Position numbers and translations under genes: made by a program. Below, piece by piece: positions 52,186 through 62,000 of a DNA stretch of 64,000 nt. The stretch is from VAZQ01 sp963721005 (GTDB lineage Bacteria; Pseudomonadota; Alphaproteobacteria; Rhizobiales; Xanthobacteraceae), in NCBI GenBank assembly GCA_963721005.1, contig CAVRHR010000003.1:2294001-2358000 (forward strand). The letters are read 5' to 3'. The number at the start of each line of letters is the position of its first letter. The first letter of the stretch is position 1. Under the pieces are notes generated by a model. That model saw only the letters and a list, made by a program, of their open reading frames with translations. It was not told where the DNA came from and did not search any database.

Positions 52186-53354
52186 GACCGCCCCCCGGAG
52201 AACAAGCTGCTGAGCTTGGAGGCGATCTGATCGATCGGCAGCACGGCGCAGCACAGGCCGGCCCTGCTCACCGAGCCCGGCATGCCCCACACGACGCTGG
52301 TGTCCTCGTCCTGCGCGATGACGCTGCCACCGGCCGCCACGATGTCGGCGGCACCGCGCGCACCGTCCGAGCCCATGCCGGTGAGCACCAGGGCCAGGTT
52401 CCAGCTGCCCCAGGTCTCGGCGGCGGAGGAGAACATGGGATCGACAGCCGGCTTGCAAAAGTTGATCTGCGGGCCGTCGTCGAGCGCCGCCGACGGCACG
52501 CCGTCGCGGCGGACGACCCGCAGATGCCGGCCGCCCGGCGCGATGTAGATCGCGCCGGCGCGAAGCGCCTCCCCGTCGACTGCCTCGTGCACCGGCCGGC
52601 CGCTGGCGCGCTCGAGAATCTCGGCCAGGATCGTCGTGAAGGTCTGCGGCATGTGCTGGGTGATCAGCACCGGAGCCTGGTCGATGACGCCGCTGATGCG
52701 GCCCACGATGGCGCCGAGCGCCTGCGGCCCGCCGGTGGAGGAGCCGATCAGCAGGATGCGCGGCGGCACCGGCGGAAGCGGACGCAACTTGAAAGTGACG
52801 GAATCGGACGCCGTATCGGCACCGGGTACGAGGCGCAAGCCGGGCCCGACCGCGCGCGTCCGCGCGGCGGGACTCTCCCATGGCGGCGCGAGCCGCTGCT
52901 TGTGGCGTGTCCCGAGCGCGCGGATCTTCTCGATGAGATCGCGGCGAAACCAGGCCGAGCCGGAGAGCTCGCGGTTCGATTCGGGTTTGGGAATATAGTC
53001 GGTCGCCCCGAGCGAGAGGGCACGCAGGCTCACCTCCGCGTTGCGGCGGGTGAGCGTCGAGGACATGATCACGACCAGATCGCGCTTCTTCTCGATCAGC
53101 CGCGGCAAGGCTGTGATCCCGTCGATGTCGGGCATGTCGACATCCAGGATGACGACGTCGGGATTAGTCCGTTCAACCTGATCGATGGCTTCGCGGCCGC
53201 TGCGGAGCGAAGCCACCACTTGCATCCCGGCTTCGGCCTCGATCCAGCGCACCAACAGGCCACGCACCACGATCGCATCGTCCACGATCATCACCCGGAT
53301 CGAATCGTGCCCGGGCGCGCTTCTCGCATGCAGGGTGGGATCGGCGATGCTCAT
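52182..53354 (-). CDS. cheB: Protein-glutamate methylesterase/glutaminase CheB
   Basis: 390 residues. Receiver domain 20-140 with phospho-acceptor Asp71 (VVILDVDMPDIDG), then a linker and the methylesterase domain with the catalytic triad: Ser in LLIGSSTGGPQAL, His in ITQHMPQTF and Asp in GMGSDGARGA. The ATG at 53354 was preferred to an upstream in-frame TTG. It removes methyl groups from chemoreceptors and is activated by CheA. Order cheA-W-Y-B-R on the minus strand is that of a chemotaxis operon. Confidence 0.95.
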   Translation of the reverse strand: MSIADPTLHARSAPGHDSIRVMIVDDAIVVRGLLVRWIEAEAGMQVVASLRSGREAIDQVERTNPDVVILDVDMPDIDGITALPRLIEKKRDLVVIMSSTLTRRNAEVSLRALSLGATDYIPKPESNRELSGSAWFRRDLIEKIRALGTRHKQRLAPPWESPAARTRAVGPGLRLVPGADTASDSVTFKLRPLPPVPPRILLIGSSTGGPQALGAIVGRISGVIDQAPVLITQHMPQTFTTILAEILERASGRPVHEAVDGEALRAGAIYIAPGGRHLRVVRRDGVPSAALDDGPQINFCKPAVDPMFSSAAETWGSWNLALVLTGMGSDGARGAADIVAAGGSVIAQDEDTSVVWGMPGSVSRAGLCCAVLPIDQIASKLSSLFSGGRS

Positions 53355-53417
53355 CGCAATACGCAATACTCATGTTGACGCAACGGAACGCGCAACGAAC
53401 GCAGAGACCCGAAGAGG

Positions 53418-53783
53418 TCAGATCAGCCCGACCTCCTGGAACTTGGCCTCGACGATCTCCTTGTCGAACGGCTTCATGATGTACTCGTTGGCGCCGGCAT
53501 GCAGAGCACGTGCGATATGAGCAACGTCGTTCTCGGTGGTGCAGAACACCACCTTCGGCCGGTCGCCATCGGGCAGCCGGCGCAAGTTGCGCAGGAATTC
53601 GTAGCCGTCCATCTTCGGCATGTTCCAATCGAGCAGCACGGCGTCGGGCATGGCGCTGCGACAGGCTTCCAACGCCTGCTCGCCGTCCTCGGCCTCGACG
53701 ATCTGGAACTCCAGCTTCTCCAGGATCCGTCGCGCCACCTTCCGGATGACGCTCGAATCGTCAGCAACCAAACACGTCTTCAT
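53418..53783 (-). CDS. cheY: Chemotaxis response regulator CheY
   Basis: 121 residues, a stand-alone receiver: acidic pocket LVADDSS, phospho-acceptor Asp52 (AVLLDWNMPKMDGYEF), Thr and Lys of the switch (VVFCTTENDV; EYIMKPFDKE). GAGG lies about five bases before the ATG. It carries the signal from CheA to the flagellar motor. Located between cheW and cheB. Confidence 0.93.
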   Translation of the reverse strand: MKTCLVADDSSVIRKVARRILEKLEFQIVEAEDGEQALEACRSAMPDAVLLDWNMPKMDGYEFLRNLRRLPDGDRPKVVFCTTENDVAHIARALHAGANEYIMKPFDKEIVEAKFQEVGLI

Positions 53784-53853
53784 GGCAGCCTCGCTTTGTT
53801 TTGCGGGAGAGCCCGCCCATTGCTTCGGTTGGTCTGATACTTTCGGTGCAAAT

Positions 53854-54312
53854 TCATGCCGCTTCCGCCTGCTGGCCGAGGTCGAGCACGCGATCGATGT
53901 CGAGCACCACCAGGAGCCGGTCCTCCAGTCGATGAACGCCCGCCGACACGCGCGCGAGCCGTGGCTCGAGATTGACCGGATTGCCCTCGCGACCGCCCGA
54001 CGGCAGGTTCAGCACCTCGCCGATCGCGTCGATCAAGAGGCCGTAGGATTCGCCCTTGCACTCGATGCCGATCGCCATTCGCTTGCGCACCTCGCCCGCC
54101 GGCGCCAGGCCAAGTCGCCGGCGCATGTCGATCGCGGTCACGATACGGCCGCGCAGATTGAGCACGCCGGCGATTTCCGGAGTGGCGAGCGGCACCCGCG
54201 TCAACCGGTCGAGCACGAAAACGTCCTGCACCCGCGCGATCGGCAGGCCGAACAGCTGGCCGGCGACCGTCGCGGTGACGTATTCGGTCATGGTTTCGAG
54301 CGTGCTGATCAA
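53854..54312 (-). CDS. cheW: Chemotaxis scaffold protein CheW
   Basis: 152 residues of a single CheW domain: GQLFGLPIARVQDVFVLDRLTRVPL, GVLNLRGRIVTAIDMRRRLG, ESYGLLIDAIGEVL, RLEDRLLVVLDIDRVL. A TTG at 54312 has GAGGG upstream; the next in-frame ATG is at 54291 (MTEYVTATVAG) and could be the real start, giving 145 residues. It links CheA to receptors. Starts just after the cheA stop (10 bases). Confidence 0.92.
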   Translation of the reverse strand: MISTLETMTEYVTATVAGQLFGLPIARVQDVFVLDRLTRVPLATPEIAGVLNLRGRIVTAIDMRRRLGLAPAGEVRKRMAIGIECKGESYGLLIDAIGEVLNLPSGGREGNPVNLEPRLARVSAGVHRLEDRLLVVLDIDRVLDLGQQAEAA

Positions 54313-54322
54313 GACCCTGCCC

Positions 54323-56993
54323 TCATGCCGCGCAATTCATGTCGGCGGTCTGCTCCTTGAGCGCCGCGATGAGACCCTGGCGATCGAATTTGGCCACGTA
54401 ATCGTGCAACCCGACCTGGCGTCCGCGCTCGACCGAGTCCTTGGACACCAGCGAGGAGAGCCCGATGACCGGCACCGAAGCGGTGCGCGGATCGCGGCGC
54501 ACCGCAGCGGTCAGCTCGAAACCGTCCATGCCGGGCATGTCGATGTCGGTGATGACGATATCGACGCGCTCGCCGGCGCGCAGCATGATCAGGGCTTCGG
54601 GCGCCGAAGCCACGCTGGTGACGGCGTATCCGGCCGCGTTCAGCAGCGGCACCAGCATGTTGCGGAAGAACGGGGAATCGTCGACCAGAAGCACGCGGTG
54701 CCGGGTCGCGGTCGAGGCCTGCCGCTCCCGCCAATCGTGCCAATCGTCGAATGCCAGCGGCAGGTAGTGGCCGATGTCGATGACTTCGGTCGCCTGGCCC
54801 CGGATCAGAGCCGAGCCGAGCACACCCGGCCGCTGGCTGACCAGCTCGATATCCAGTCGCTGCTCGACGATGTCGACGATCTCGTCGACCATCAGGGCCA
54901 TGGAGCGGCCCTCGTCGGAGAACACCAGAAGCGGCTGCTTGCCCGTGCTCTTGACATGCACATCGCCGTTGACGGGGATTAGCGGCATCAATTGACCGCG
55001 GTATTGCACCAATGAGCGGCCGTTCGCGGACTCGATATTGCGGACGTCGATTTCCTCGAGGCGGGTCACCAACGACAACAGCACTGCGCGGGGTTGCGGC
55101 GAGCCGGCGCGGAACACCAGCATCAACTCGATGCCGGGATCCTCGTCCTGCCGCTCGGCCTCCCGCCCGCCGGCGGCGGCATCGCGCTCGACGGCCACGT
55201 TTCCGATCGACTGGGCGATGCCGTTCGGCTCGATGATCATGATGACCGAGCCGTCGCCTAGGATCGTATTGCCGGCGAACAGAGGGATATGGCGAAGCTT
55301 GCTCGACATCGGCTTCACCACGATCTCCTCGGTGTGGAACACCGCGTCGACCACGATGCCGAACGTCTGGCTGCCGACCTGGGTGACCACGATAAAGCCG
55401 TTCTCGGCCTGGCAATCGGCGCCGGCGTCGATCTTCAGCAGAACCTTGAGGTGAACCAGCGGCAACAGCTTGTTGCGCAAGCGCAGGACCGCCGCATCCT
55501 TGATGTGCTCGATACGATGCTCCGAATTGCTGCGCACGCGCACCAGCTCGACGACCGCGAGCTGGGGAATGGCGAAACGATCGCCGGCCAATTCCACGAT
55601 CAGGGCGGAAACGATCGCGAGCGTGAGCGGAATCTTGATGCTGAAGCGGGTGCCCTGGCCCAGCACCGACTTGACGTCGATGGTCCCGCCGATCGCGTCG
55701 ATGTTGGCGCGCACCACGTCCATGCCGATACCGCGGCCGGAGACGCTGGTCACCTTCTGGGCAGTCGAGAAGCCGGGCGCGAAGATGAAGCGTTGGATCT
55801 GCGCTTCCGACATCTTCTCGATCTGCGCCTGGGTGGCGAGGCCGCGTGCGATCGCGGCGGCCTTGATCCGCTCGGTGCCCAGGCCGGCGCCATCATCGGA
55901 AATCTCGATCAGGATGTGCCCGCCCTCGTGGCGGGCGCTGAGCCGGATGGTGCCCTTCTCGGGCTTGCCGCACGCACGCCTCGCTGCCGCGGGCTCCAGG
56001 CCGTGATCGGCGGAGTTGCGGACCATGTGGGTCAGCGGATCCTTGATCAGCTCGAGCACCTGGCGGTCGAGCTCGGTCTCGGCGCCGTGCATCTCCAGCT
56101 CGATCGACTTGCCGAGCTCGGTCGACAGGTCGCGCACGATCCGCGGCAGCTTCTGCCAAGCCACGCCGATCTGCTGCATGCGCGTCTTCATGACGCCCTC
56201 CTGCAGCTCGGCGGTGACGTTCGAAAGCCGCTGCAGGGGACCCTTGAACTCGGAGTCCTCGTGCCGGCGCACGATCTCGAGCAGCTGATTGCGGGTCAGC
56301 ACTAGCTCGGAGACCATGGTCATCAGCTGCTCGAGCGTGTCGACATGCACCCGGATCGATTTGTTGGCGATCTTGTCGTTCGAGCGGTCGTCGTCGGGGC
56401 TCGCCATCTCGGCTTCGGGGCCGGAACCCGAATCGGCCGGCGCACGCGCGACCGGCGACGGTACTGCCGCCGATAGGCGGGCAGCGGCGGCGGCCGGCAC
56501 ATCCAGCGCCGCCCGGAGGGCGGCCTCCAATTGCGCGTCCGAGATACGGTCGGGCGCAGCCGTGGCCACCTGGGCTAGAGCCGCGATGGCAGGCCCGGCG
56601 GCCCGCACCCCGCCGCCGTGCTGGGCGGCGGCCAAGCGCAGCCGGATGATCAGATCCTCGTCGTCGCCGGCCTCTTCGGCCTGGGTGCGCTCGAGCCGGT
56701 CGAGCAGCATCTTGATCCGGTCGATGGTCGCCAGGATGAGCGTCACGGCATCGCTGGTGACCGACGCACCGTCACGAAAATTGCCCATCAGGGCTTCGGC
56801 CGCATGGGTGAGCGCCTCGAGCCGTGGCAGGCCGAGGAAACCGCAGGTCCCCTTGATGGTGTGGACGAGGCGAAAAATGTTGTCGAGAAATCTTGGCATT
56901 GTTCGGGTCGTGCTCGAAACGGACGAGCTCGACGTCCACGACGTCTATGCTCTCGTTCGTCTCGGTCAGAAAATCCCGCAGCAACTCGTCCAT
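54323..56993 (-). CDS. cheA: Chemotaxis histidine kinase CheA, hybrid form, with a one-base frameshift near the N-terminus
   Basis: The frame from 56899 to 54323 gives 858 residues, but it lacks the family start. That start reads in another frame from the ATG at 56993 (MDELLRDFLTETNESIDVVD...DPNNAKI), and the two join as NNAK-ILDNIFRLVHTIKG if one T is removed at 56888-56890. Domains: HPt with the phospho-acceptor His in LVHTIKGTCGFL, dimerisation, HATPase (MVRNSADHGLEPA; GRGIGMDVVRANID), CheW-like P5, a second CheW-like domain (MLVFRAGSPQPRAVLLSL) and a C-terminal receiver (RHRVLLVDDSPFFRN; VITDIDMPGMDGFEL). Either the base is a read error or cheA is broken and chemotaxis is lost. Confidence 0.88.
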
Positions 56994-57220
56994 GGAAAAT
57001 GCTTTCAACGCAAACGCACCGGGCCGTCTTCCCGACGCATCTCGGCACCCTGGTCACTGTGTTGGTAAAGGGTTTAATTTTGGTTGCGGCAACGCCGCCA
57101 GCCGCGGGCATTAATCTGCCGTTAGGAAATGGACGGCGGGACGGCGAATGGCGAATAGGGGAGCTTTGGCCTCCCGATCGAACCATGCTACCCGCTGTTC
57201 GCCCTGCTTGGCATTGCGCC

Positions 57221-57862
57221 CTACTGCGCGGCAACCACGATCGCGTCGCCTTCGGCCGCTAGGCTTACCCCCAACCCGCAGGCGCGGGCCAGCAGGCCCG
57301 TATAAAACGGCTGAATCGCATGGGCGTCGACCGTGCCGCTTTCCGGCCTGCCTTCGAGCAGGGCGGTCAAAGCCTGCGGTATGCGGGCATTGAGGCCGGT
57401 TGCGGCGATGCGAAAGCTCATGCTCTCCCCCTCGCCGATGGCATCGACGGTCAGCATGCCGCCGCGGGGTATGGTCTGGGTGGCGATGATCGTCATGTTG
57501 AGCAGGAGCTTCACTCGGTTTTTCGGCAGCAGTATCCGCGGCAGGTGCCAAGTGAGCTTGGTCTTGTCGTCGTCGAGGAAGCCGCGCACCATGCCTTCCG
57601 CATCCCCGAGATCGATCTGGGCGGCGCTGGAGCCCGCGGCGCCGAAGGCCAGCCGGCAGAACTGCAGCCGCGCCGAGGCCGTCCGGGCGCTCTTCTTGAT
57701 CAGGTCGAGCGCGAAGGTCTTGGTCTCCTCGTCGCTGTCCTTCTCCTCGAGCACCTCCAGCCCGTTGACGATCGCGCCGGTCGGACTGATCAGATCGTGA
57801 CAAACGCGCGAGCACAGGAGCGCGGCGAGATCGAGAGCATCGAGAGTGATTTGGCCGGTCAT
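57221..57862 (-). CDS. chpT: Histidine phosphotransferase ChpT
   Basis: 213 residues. Dimerisation/HPt helices include SRVCHDLISPTGAIVNGLEVL with the phospho-acceptor His22, and the C-terminal half is a degenerate HATPase-like fold with no nucleotide motifs, as in ChpT. It relays phosphate from CckA to CtrA (and CpdR). Two upstream in-frame starts exist; ATG 57862 opens MTGQITLDALDLAALLCSRVC and has a GGAG site. It lies 230 bp upstream of cheA on the same strand, so it could also serve that cluster. Confidence 0.88.
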   Translation of the reverse strand: MTGQITLDALDLAALLCSRVCHDLISPTGAIVNGLEVLEEKDSDEETKTFALDLIKKSARTASARLQFCRLAFGAAGSSAAQIDLGDAEGMVRGFLDDDKTKLTWHLPRILLPKNRVKLLLNMTIIATQTIPRGGMLTVDAIGEGESMSFRIAATGLNARIPQALTALLEGRPESGTVDAHAIQPFYTGLLARACGLGVSLAAEGDAIVVAAQ

Positions 57863-58052
57863 GCCGAGGTCTCCGGTGGGCAAGCGCGAGAAGGCTTGGC
57901 TTTAAGGCTTGCGAGAACGCGACTCAGCGCCGGCGGCGCGGGCTGGCCCTGATACACCGCGGCCACGCGACCTGCCAAGATGAGAACGGCTGCGGCTCGG
58001 GCCGGCGGCGGACGCGAACCGGAGCGGATCGCCGCGAGAGCGATTTCTTGAA

Positions 58053-58592
58053 TTACGGCACCAGCTGGGGAAGGAGAGCCGGCCATCCCCGCTCGGCGGC
58101 CTCGATGGTGCGGTCGCTCTCGCCGGTGAATTCCGCCCGCGTCTCCTCGGAATAGAAGAGATAGAGGCGTTCGTCGCTGATGGCCCAAAGCATGGGATTG
58201 CCCGGCACCGCCACGCCGCGGGCCACGCCGACCGGATCGTAGCCGCCGAAGCGGGGCATATAGACGTCGGGATCGGCCTTGAAGGCGGCGCTGTTCCCGG
58301 CGCTCCGGAATCGCCATACCGCGCCTGCAACGCTCTGTTCATACTCGCTTTTTCCGGGCAACGGCCGGGCGTCGGTGAAATAGGCGACCGGATCGAAGCC
58401 GCTGATCGCCAGCCCGCTGTTGCGGTCGACCACGATCCGCTCAGTGGTCGCCGCCCCGAGCGGCCCGGCAAGCCATAGCCCGACCCCCACCAGGACGGCC
58501 AGCCGGACGCCGGTTCGTCGGGGGGCCCAAGGGTGCAACCAAGGGCGCGGCTTTCGCTGCCGCCGCGCGGAGGTCATAGTATTGCCCATCAT
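58053..58592 (-). CDS. YHS-domain secreted protein
   Basis: 179 residues (start chosen at the ATG at 58592; ATG 58589 and ATG 58577 are also in frame). A signal/membrane segment (VRLAVLVGVGLWLAGPLGAA) is followed by a YHS-like domain: LAISGFDPVAYFTDARPLPG, YEQSVAGAVWRFRSAGNSAAF, DPDVYMPRFGGYDPVGVARG. The GxDPVAYF opening is the signature. YHS domains occur in metal-handling proteins, but the expected cysteine ligands are not seen here. It is divergent from eipA. Confidence 0.75.
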   Translation of the reverse strand: MMGNTMTSARRQRKPRPWLHPWAPRRTGVRLAVLVGVGLWLAGPLGAATTERIVVDRNSGLAISGFDPVAYFTDARPLPGKSEYEQSVAGAVWRFRSAGNSAAFKADPDVYMPRFGGYDPVGVARGVAVPGNPMLWAISDERLYLFYSEETRAEFTGESDRTIEAAERGWPALLPQLVP

Positions 58593-58680
58593 GTGGCGAT
58601 TCGGTTGCGTTCGCGCCTTAAAGCTAGGATATCCGCGTGAGCGCGGAGTTAATCCGGCCTGAGCATTCATGGAGCACTCG

Positions 58681-59259
58681 ATGCGCACAGTTCTGCGAAC
58701 CATTGCCTTCGCTGTCGCGCTGGTCGGCTGGGGGCTCGCCCCCCTGGCGGCACAACCCGCGGAGTCCGGCCGCGACCAGAGGTATTCCTCCAACGAGCTC
58801 GTCAATGCCGGACATCAATTCTTCGGCACCGTCTCGCAGGGGCTCGCCAGCGTCATCGAGCGGGCGATCAGCAATTGGGGCCAGCCCAATGGCTACGTTC
58901 TGGGCCAGGAAGCCGGCGGCGCCTTCGTGGCCGGCCTGCGCTATGGCGACGGCACGCTCTATACCAAGAACGCCGGCGACCTGCGGGTCTACTGGCAGGG
59001 GCCCTCGGTCGGATTCGACTGGGGCGGCGACGGCGCCCGTACCATGATGCTGATCTACAACCTGCCCCGAACCGACGCGGTCTACCAGCGCTTTGCCGGC
59101 ATCGACGGCTCGGCCTATTTCATCGGCGGGTTCGGTATGACGGCCCTGACCGCGAATAATATCGTGGTGGTACCGATCCGATCGGGCGTCGGATTGCGGC
59201 TGGGCGCCAATATCGGCTATCTGAAGTTCACCCCGAACGCGACCTGGAACCCGTTCTGA
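58681..59259 (+). CDS. eipA: Envelope integrity protein EipA (DUF1134)
   Basis: 192 residues from the ATG at 58681 (GGAG six bases upstream). Signal peptide MRTVLRTIAFAVALVGWGLAPLAA, then a DUF1134 domain: ELVNAGHQFFGTVSQGLASVIERA, NGYVLGQEAGGAFVAGLRYGDG, LRVYWQGPSVGFDWGGDGART, YFIGGFGMTALTANNIVVVPIR and GLRLGANIGYLKFTP. In Brucella, EipA is a periplasmic protein needed for envelope stress resistance, and relatives in Caulobacter and Rhizobiales are conserved. Length is normal for the family. Confidence 0.85.
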   Translation: MRTVLRTIAFAVALVGWGLAPLAAQPAESGRDQRYSSNELVNAGHQFFGTVSQGLASVIERAISNWGQPNGYVLGQEAGGAFVAGLRYGDGTLYTKNAGDLRVYWQGPSVGFDWGGDGARTMMLIYNLPRTDAVYQRFAGIDGSAYFIGGFGMTALTANNIVVVPIRSGVGLRLGANIGYLKFTPNATWNPF

Positions 59260-59457
59260 GCCGCGCTTTCGGGAGCTGCATCGGCCGACGGTTCCCGGCG
59301 GCGCCATCCATCGGCGGCGATGATGTCCGGCGTTCGCGACCTCCCGGCGCCGGTTTAGGTTAACTCCCGCGGATGCTGGCACGCGCGCGCGTGGCGTGGC
59401 ATTGTGGCAAGCATTCTGCGGGAATGACGGCAATCAAAGGCTTGTAGGAGCGTTTTC

Positions 59458-60762
59458 ATGATCGAACCGATCATGTTCATCGGGATCGGATTCCTGGTGG
59501 CGGGCCTCCTGGTCATCGGGGCCATTCCGATGGTGCATGCGCGCGCGGTACGCCTGACGCAGCGCCGCCTCGAGGCCATGACCCCGATGTCGATGGCGGA
59601 AATTCACGCCGACAAGGACCAGCTGCGCGCCGAGTTCGCCATGTCGACGCGCCGGCTCGAGATGAGCGTCGACCAGATGAAGGCCAAGACCTCGAGCCAG
59701 CTCGCCGAGATCGGCAAGAAGAGCGAGGCGGTCGGCCGTCTCAAGCTCGAGCTCGGCGAGAAAGCAGCGGCGTTGCTCGGCGCCGAGGCCAAGGCGAATG
59801 CGATGACCGAGGAGATGCAGAACGCCCAGAGCGAGCTCGTCGCCAAGACCGAAACCTTGCAGCAGACCGAGCGCAAGCTCGCCGAGACCACCGCCGAGGT
59901 CCAAAGGCTCAACTCCCAGCTCAACGACAGCGCGATGAGGGCGGACAGCCAGCGGGTCGAGCTGGTCACCCTGCAGGCGCAGGCCGAGATGCTCAAAGGG
60001 CAGATCGAAGACAACGAGCAGGAGATCAAGAGCCTGCAGGGACGCCTGGAAACGCAAACCGCCAATCTCGAGGCCGCGAACCGGCAGCTCGGCGAGGAGC
60101 GGATCAAGACGGAAATGCACGGCGGCCGCATCAAGGAGATCGAGAAGCAGGTGGTGGTGCAGACGACCGAAGCCGAGATCCTCGGCCGGCGCGTGCAGGA
60201 GCTCCTGGCCCGGCTCGACGAGCACGAGCGGCTGGCGCGCGAGCGCGACACCGCCGCCGAGCAATACCGCACCCAGCTCGCCGCCGCCGCCCTGACCGAA
60301 GCCGCGACCCGCGCCGAGCTGGCGGAGCGCGAGAGCAATCATCGGACCGCCGCCGAGGGGCTCAGCGCCGAGAAGGCATCGGCCGAGGAGCAGCTCAGGC
60401 TCGTCCATCAGGAGCGCGACCAGTTGCGGCGCGACGTCGCCGCCATGAAGCAGGAGGCCGAGACCGCCTGGGCGAACGAGCGCATGGAGACCGCCGTGAT
60501 GCGCGAGCGCATCAACGACGTGGCCGCCGAGGTGGCCAAGCTCACCGCCACGCTGGAAGGCCCGAGCTCGCCGATCGAGGCGATCCTGGCGGGCGAATCC
60601 GGCCTCGCCCATGGCGGCTCCAACGGCACGGCGAGCGAAAAGGGCAGTGGCGAGAAGCTGCTGGGAGCCATCACCGCCAATGGGGGCGCCCAGAACGGCT
60701 CGCTCGCCGACCGCATCCGCGCCTTGCAGAATCGCCGCACCCGGGTGGCGCAGCCGAGCTGA
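59458..60762 (+). CDS. Membrane-anchored coiled-coil protein
   Basis: 434 residues with an AGGAG site seven bases upstream. A single membrane segment (IMFIGIGFLVAGLLVIGAIPMV, about 5-26) is followed by a continuous heptad-rich coiled coil from about 40 to 365 (Glu, Lys, Gln, Ala rich: ELVAKTETLQQTERKLAETTAEV) and a disordered tail. No family domain is visible. A role in envelope organisation or cytoskeleton-like scaffolding is possible but unsupported. It is followed by tRNA-Val. Confidence 0.72.
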   Translation: MIEPIMFIGIGFLVAGLLVIGAIPMVHARAVRLTQRRLEAMTPMSMAEIHADKDQLRAEFAMSTRRLEMSVDQMKAKTSSQLAEIGKKSEAVGRLKLELGEKAAALLGAEAKANAMTEEMQNAQSELVAKTETLQQTERKLAETTAEVQRLNSQLNDSAMRADSQRVELVTLQAQAEMLKGQIEDNEQEIKSLQGRLETQTANLEAANRQLGEERIKTEMHGGRIKEIEKQVVVQTTEAEILGRRVQELLARLDEHERLARERDTAAEQYRTQLAAAALTEAATRAELAERESNHRTAAEGLSAEKASAEEQLRLVHQERDQLRRDVAAMKQEAETAWANERMETAVMRERINDVAAEVAKLTATLEGPSSPIEAILAGESGLAHGGSNGTASEKGSGEKLLGAITANGGAQNGSLADRIRALQNRRTRVAQPS

Positions 60763-60841
60763 CTTGCCGGCACCGACAGCAAATCCGGCCAGCTCGCTTG
60801 ACTTCTGCGACCCCTGCCGTAAATCCTCGCATGCCTTGGAC

Positions 60842-60916
60842 GGGCGCTTAGCTCAGCGGGAGAGCGTTCCCTTCACACGGGAGAGGTCGTAGGTTCAATC
60901 CCTACAGCGCCCACCA
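60842..60916 (+). tRNA. tRNA-Val (anticodon CAC)
   Basis: Complete cloverleaf: acceptor GGGCGCT/AGCGCCC with the CCA encoded, D stem GCTC/GAGC, anticodon stem TTCCC/GGGAG with loop TTCACAC giving anticodon CAC, and T loop TTCAATC. It is one edge of an island-like stretch; no duplicated 3' end is seen within the window. Confidence 0.95.
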
Positions 60917-61010
60917 TTATTATTACATTAAACCAGATACTTAACTGAGCGGGAGCTGGCTGCGCTACCCACTAAATCGGCATCGGTGCGCGGAATAGAG
61001 CATGAAAAGG

Positions 61011-61037
61011 CGTGCAGTTCCGTGCAAAATCCGTGCA
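61011..61037 (+). repeat. Three phased CGTGCA repeats downstream of tRNA-Val
   Basis: CGTGCA at 61011, 61021 and 61032 are spaced 10 and 11 bases apart, that is on one face of the helix. This arrangement resembles the iterated arm-type sites of tyrosine integrases, which is plausible next to a tRNA, but no integrase gene is seen here. Confidence 0.4.
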
Positions 61038-61083
61038 GCCAGATGCCGTCGCGGTGCTGCGTGCCTTCACACGCTTAAACCTC

Positions 61084-61650
61084 TCAGTCTTTTGGCGCCT
61101 TCCGAAGATCGCTGACCTGCCGACGCCATTCATTCCAATCGACTACTTCGCTGTGTTCGACCGTCAAGTCCGCTCGCGAGAGCCGATCAGTGAACAACAC
61201 AAGGTTCAAGCACTCCCACCGAGCGCTTGGCACCATCAGTCCATCGAATCCGAGGAATGCTGCCGCATCGCCGATGGCTTGGGTCCGAACGTAGTCAAAT
61301 TCGCCGTACCGATCCCTAGCAACGCCAAGGCGCTCAACTGCTTCGAGGTCTGCCAGTTTAAGTGTTCGTGTGGTTCGAACTGAAATCCTATGAAGCACCG
61401 AAATCAGCTTTGACGGAAAAACCGGCTGCCGACTTAGATGGAAGTGAATCTCTGCCAACGAGCCTTCACGATGAAGCGACGTATAGATTACGTCGAAGGC
61501 TCCATTGTCCCACCGCGCGCGCGCGGGAGAGCCTTGAACAGGATCACGACCCTCCCGAACGACGCGCCACACCGCCCCTTCGAAGGCAATCCCTTGGTGC
61601 GCGTCGAGCGCATCCAACAATTCGAGATCGCGTGCGCGGCGCTCGGTCAC
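61084..61650 (-). CDS. RES-family toxin (type II toxin-antitoxin)
   Basis: 188 residues. The RES-domain sequence carries the Arg-Glu-Ser triad in order: VWRVVREGRDPVQ (Arg), SLAEIHFHL (Glu) and GLMVPSARWE (Ser). Such toxins degrade NAD+. The start is a GTG at 61650, seven bases after the stop of the antitoxin gene, so the two are co-transcribed with the antitoxin first. The C-terminus ends in a charged segment (WRRQVSDLRKAPKD). Confidence 0.82.
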   Translation of the reverse strand: MTERRARDLELLDALDAHQGIAFEGAVWRVVREGRDPVQGSPARARWDNGAFDVIYTSLHREGSLAEIHFHLSRQPVFPSKLISVLHRISVRTTRTLKLADLEAVERLGVARDRYGEFDYVRTQAIGDAAAFLGFDGLMVPSARWECLNLVLFTDRLSRADLTVEHSEVVDWNEWRRQVSDLRKAPKD

Positions 61651-61657
61651 TTACGTC

Positions 61658-61996
61658 TCAGACATAGGCGCCGGCGTCAAGGCGCTCAATGGTGGCAAGC
61701 ACCTCTTCTAGCCGCCCATTATAGATCAAGTCGATCGCTCGCTCCCCATTCAAAAGCGGATGGCGAGAATGCAGCCATAGCCGCGTCTCATCGGGCGTGT
61801 AGAAGTCGGAAAGACGATCTACTACATATCGCAGTTCCGCGATAATCGTTTGTGTCCGCAGGTTGGGGGTGCCGCTGCCGCGCGCCCACCGCGAGACCGT
61901 CGCCGTCGAGACGTTGACGATATTGGCAATATCCTTGCCTTGAAGGCCACCATGAGCCCGAAGGTCGTCCAAAATTCTTGCTACGGCCGTGGACAT
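61658..61996 (-). CDS. Xre/MbcA/ParS-type antitoxin
   Basis: 112 residues. An N-terminal helix-turn-helix (GLQGKDIANIVNVSTATVSRWARGS) is followed by the C-terminal toxin-binding domain (LSDFYTPDETRLWLHSRHPLLNGERAIDLIYNGRLEEVLATIERL), in which the GERxxDLI pattern is diagnostic of the MbcA/ParS/Xre family. It is directly upstream of the RES toxin and presumably represses the pair's own promoter. Confidence 0.85.
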   Translation of the reverse strand: MSTAVARILDDLRAHGGLQGKDIANIVNVSTATVSRWARGSGTPNLRTQTIIAELRYVVDRLSDFYTPDETRLWLHSRHPLLNGERAIDLIYNGRLEEVLATIERLDAGAYV

Positions 61997-62000
61997 ACGA

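Noticed and set aside
56880..56900. Programmed ribosomal frameshift in cheA
   Set aside because: No slippery heptamer or downstream pseudoknot is evident, and the site is a simple three-T run; read error or mutation is simpler.
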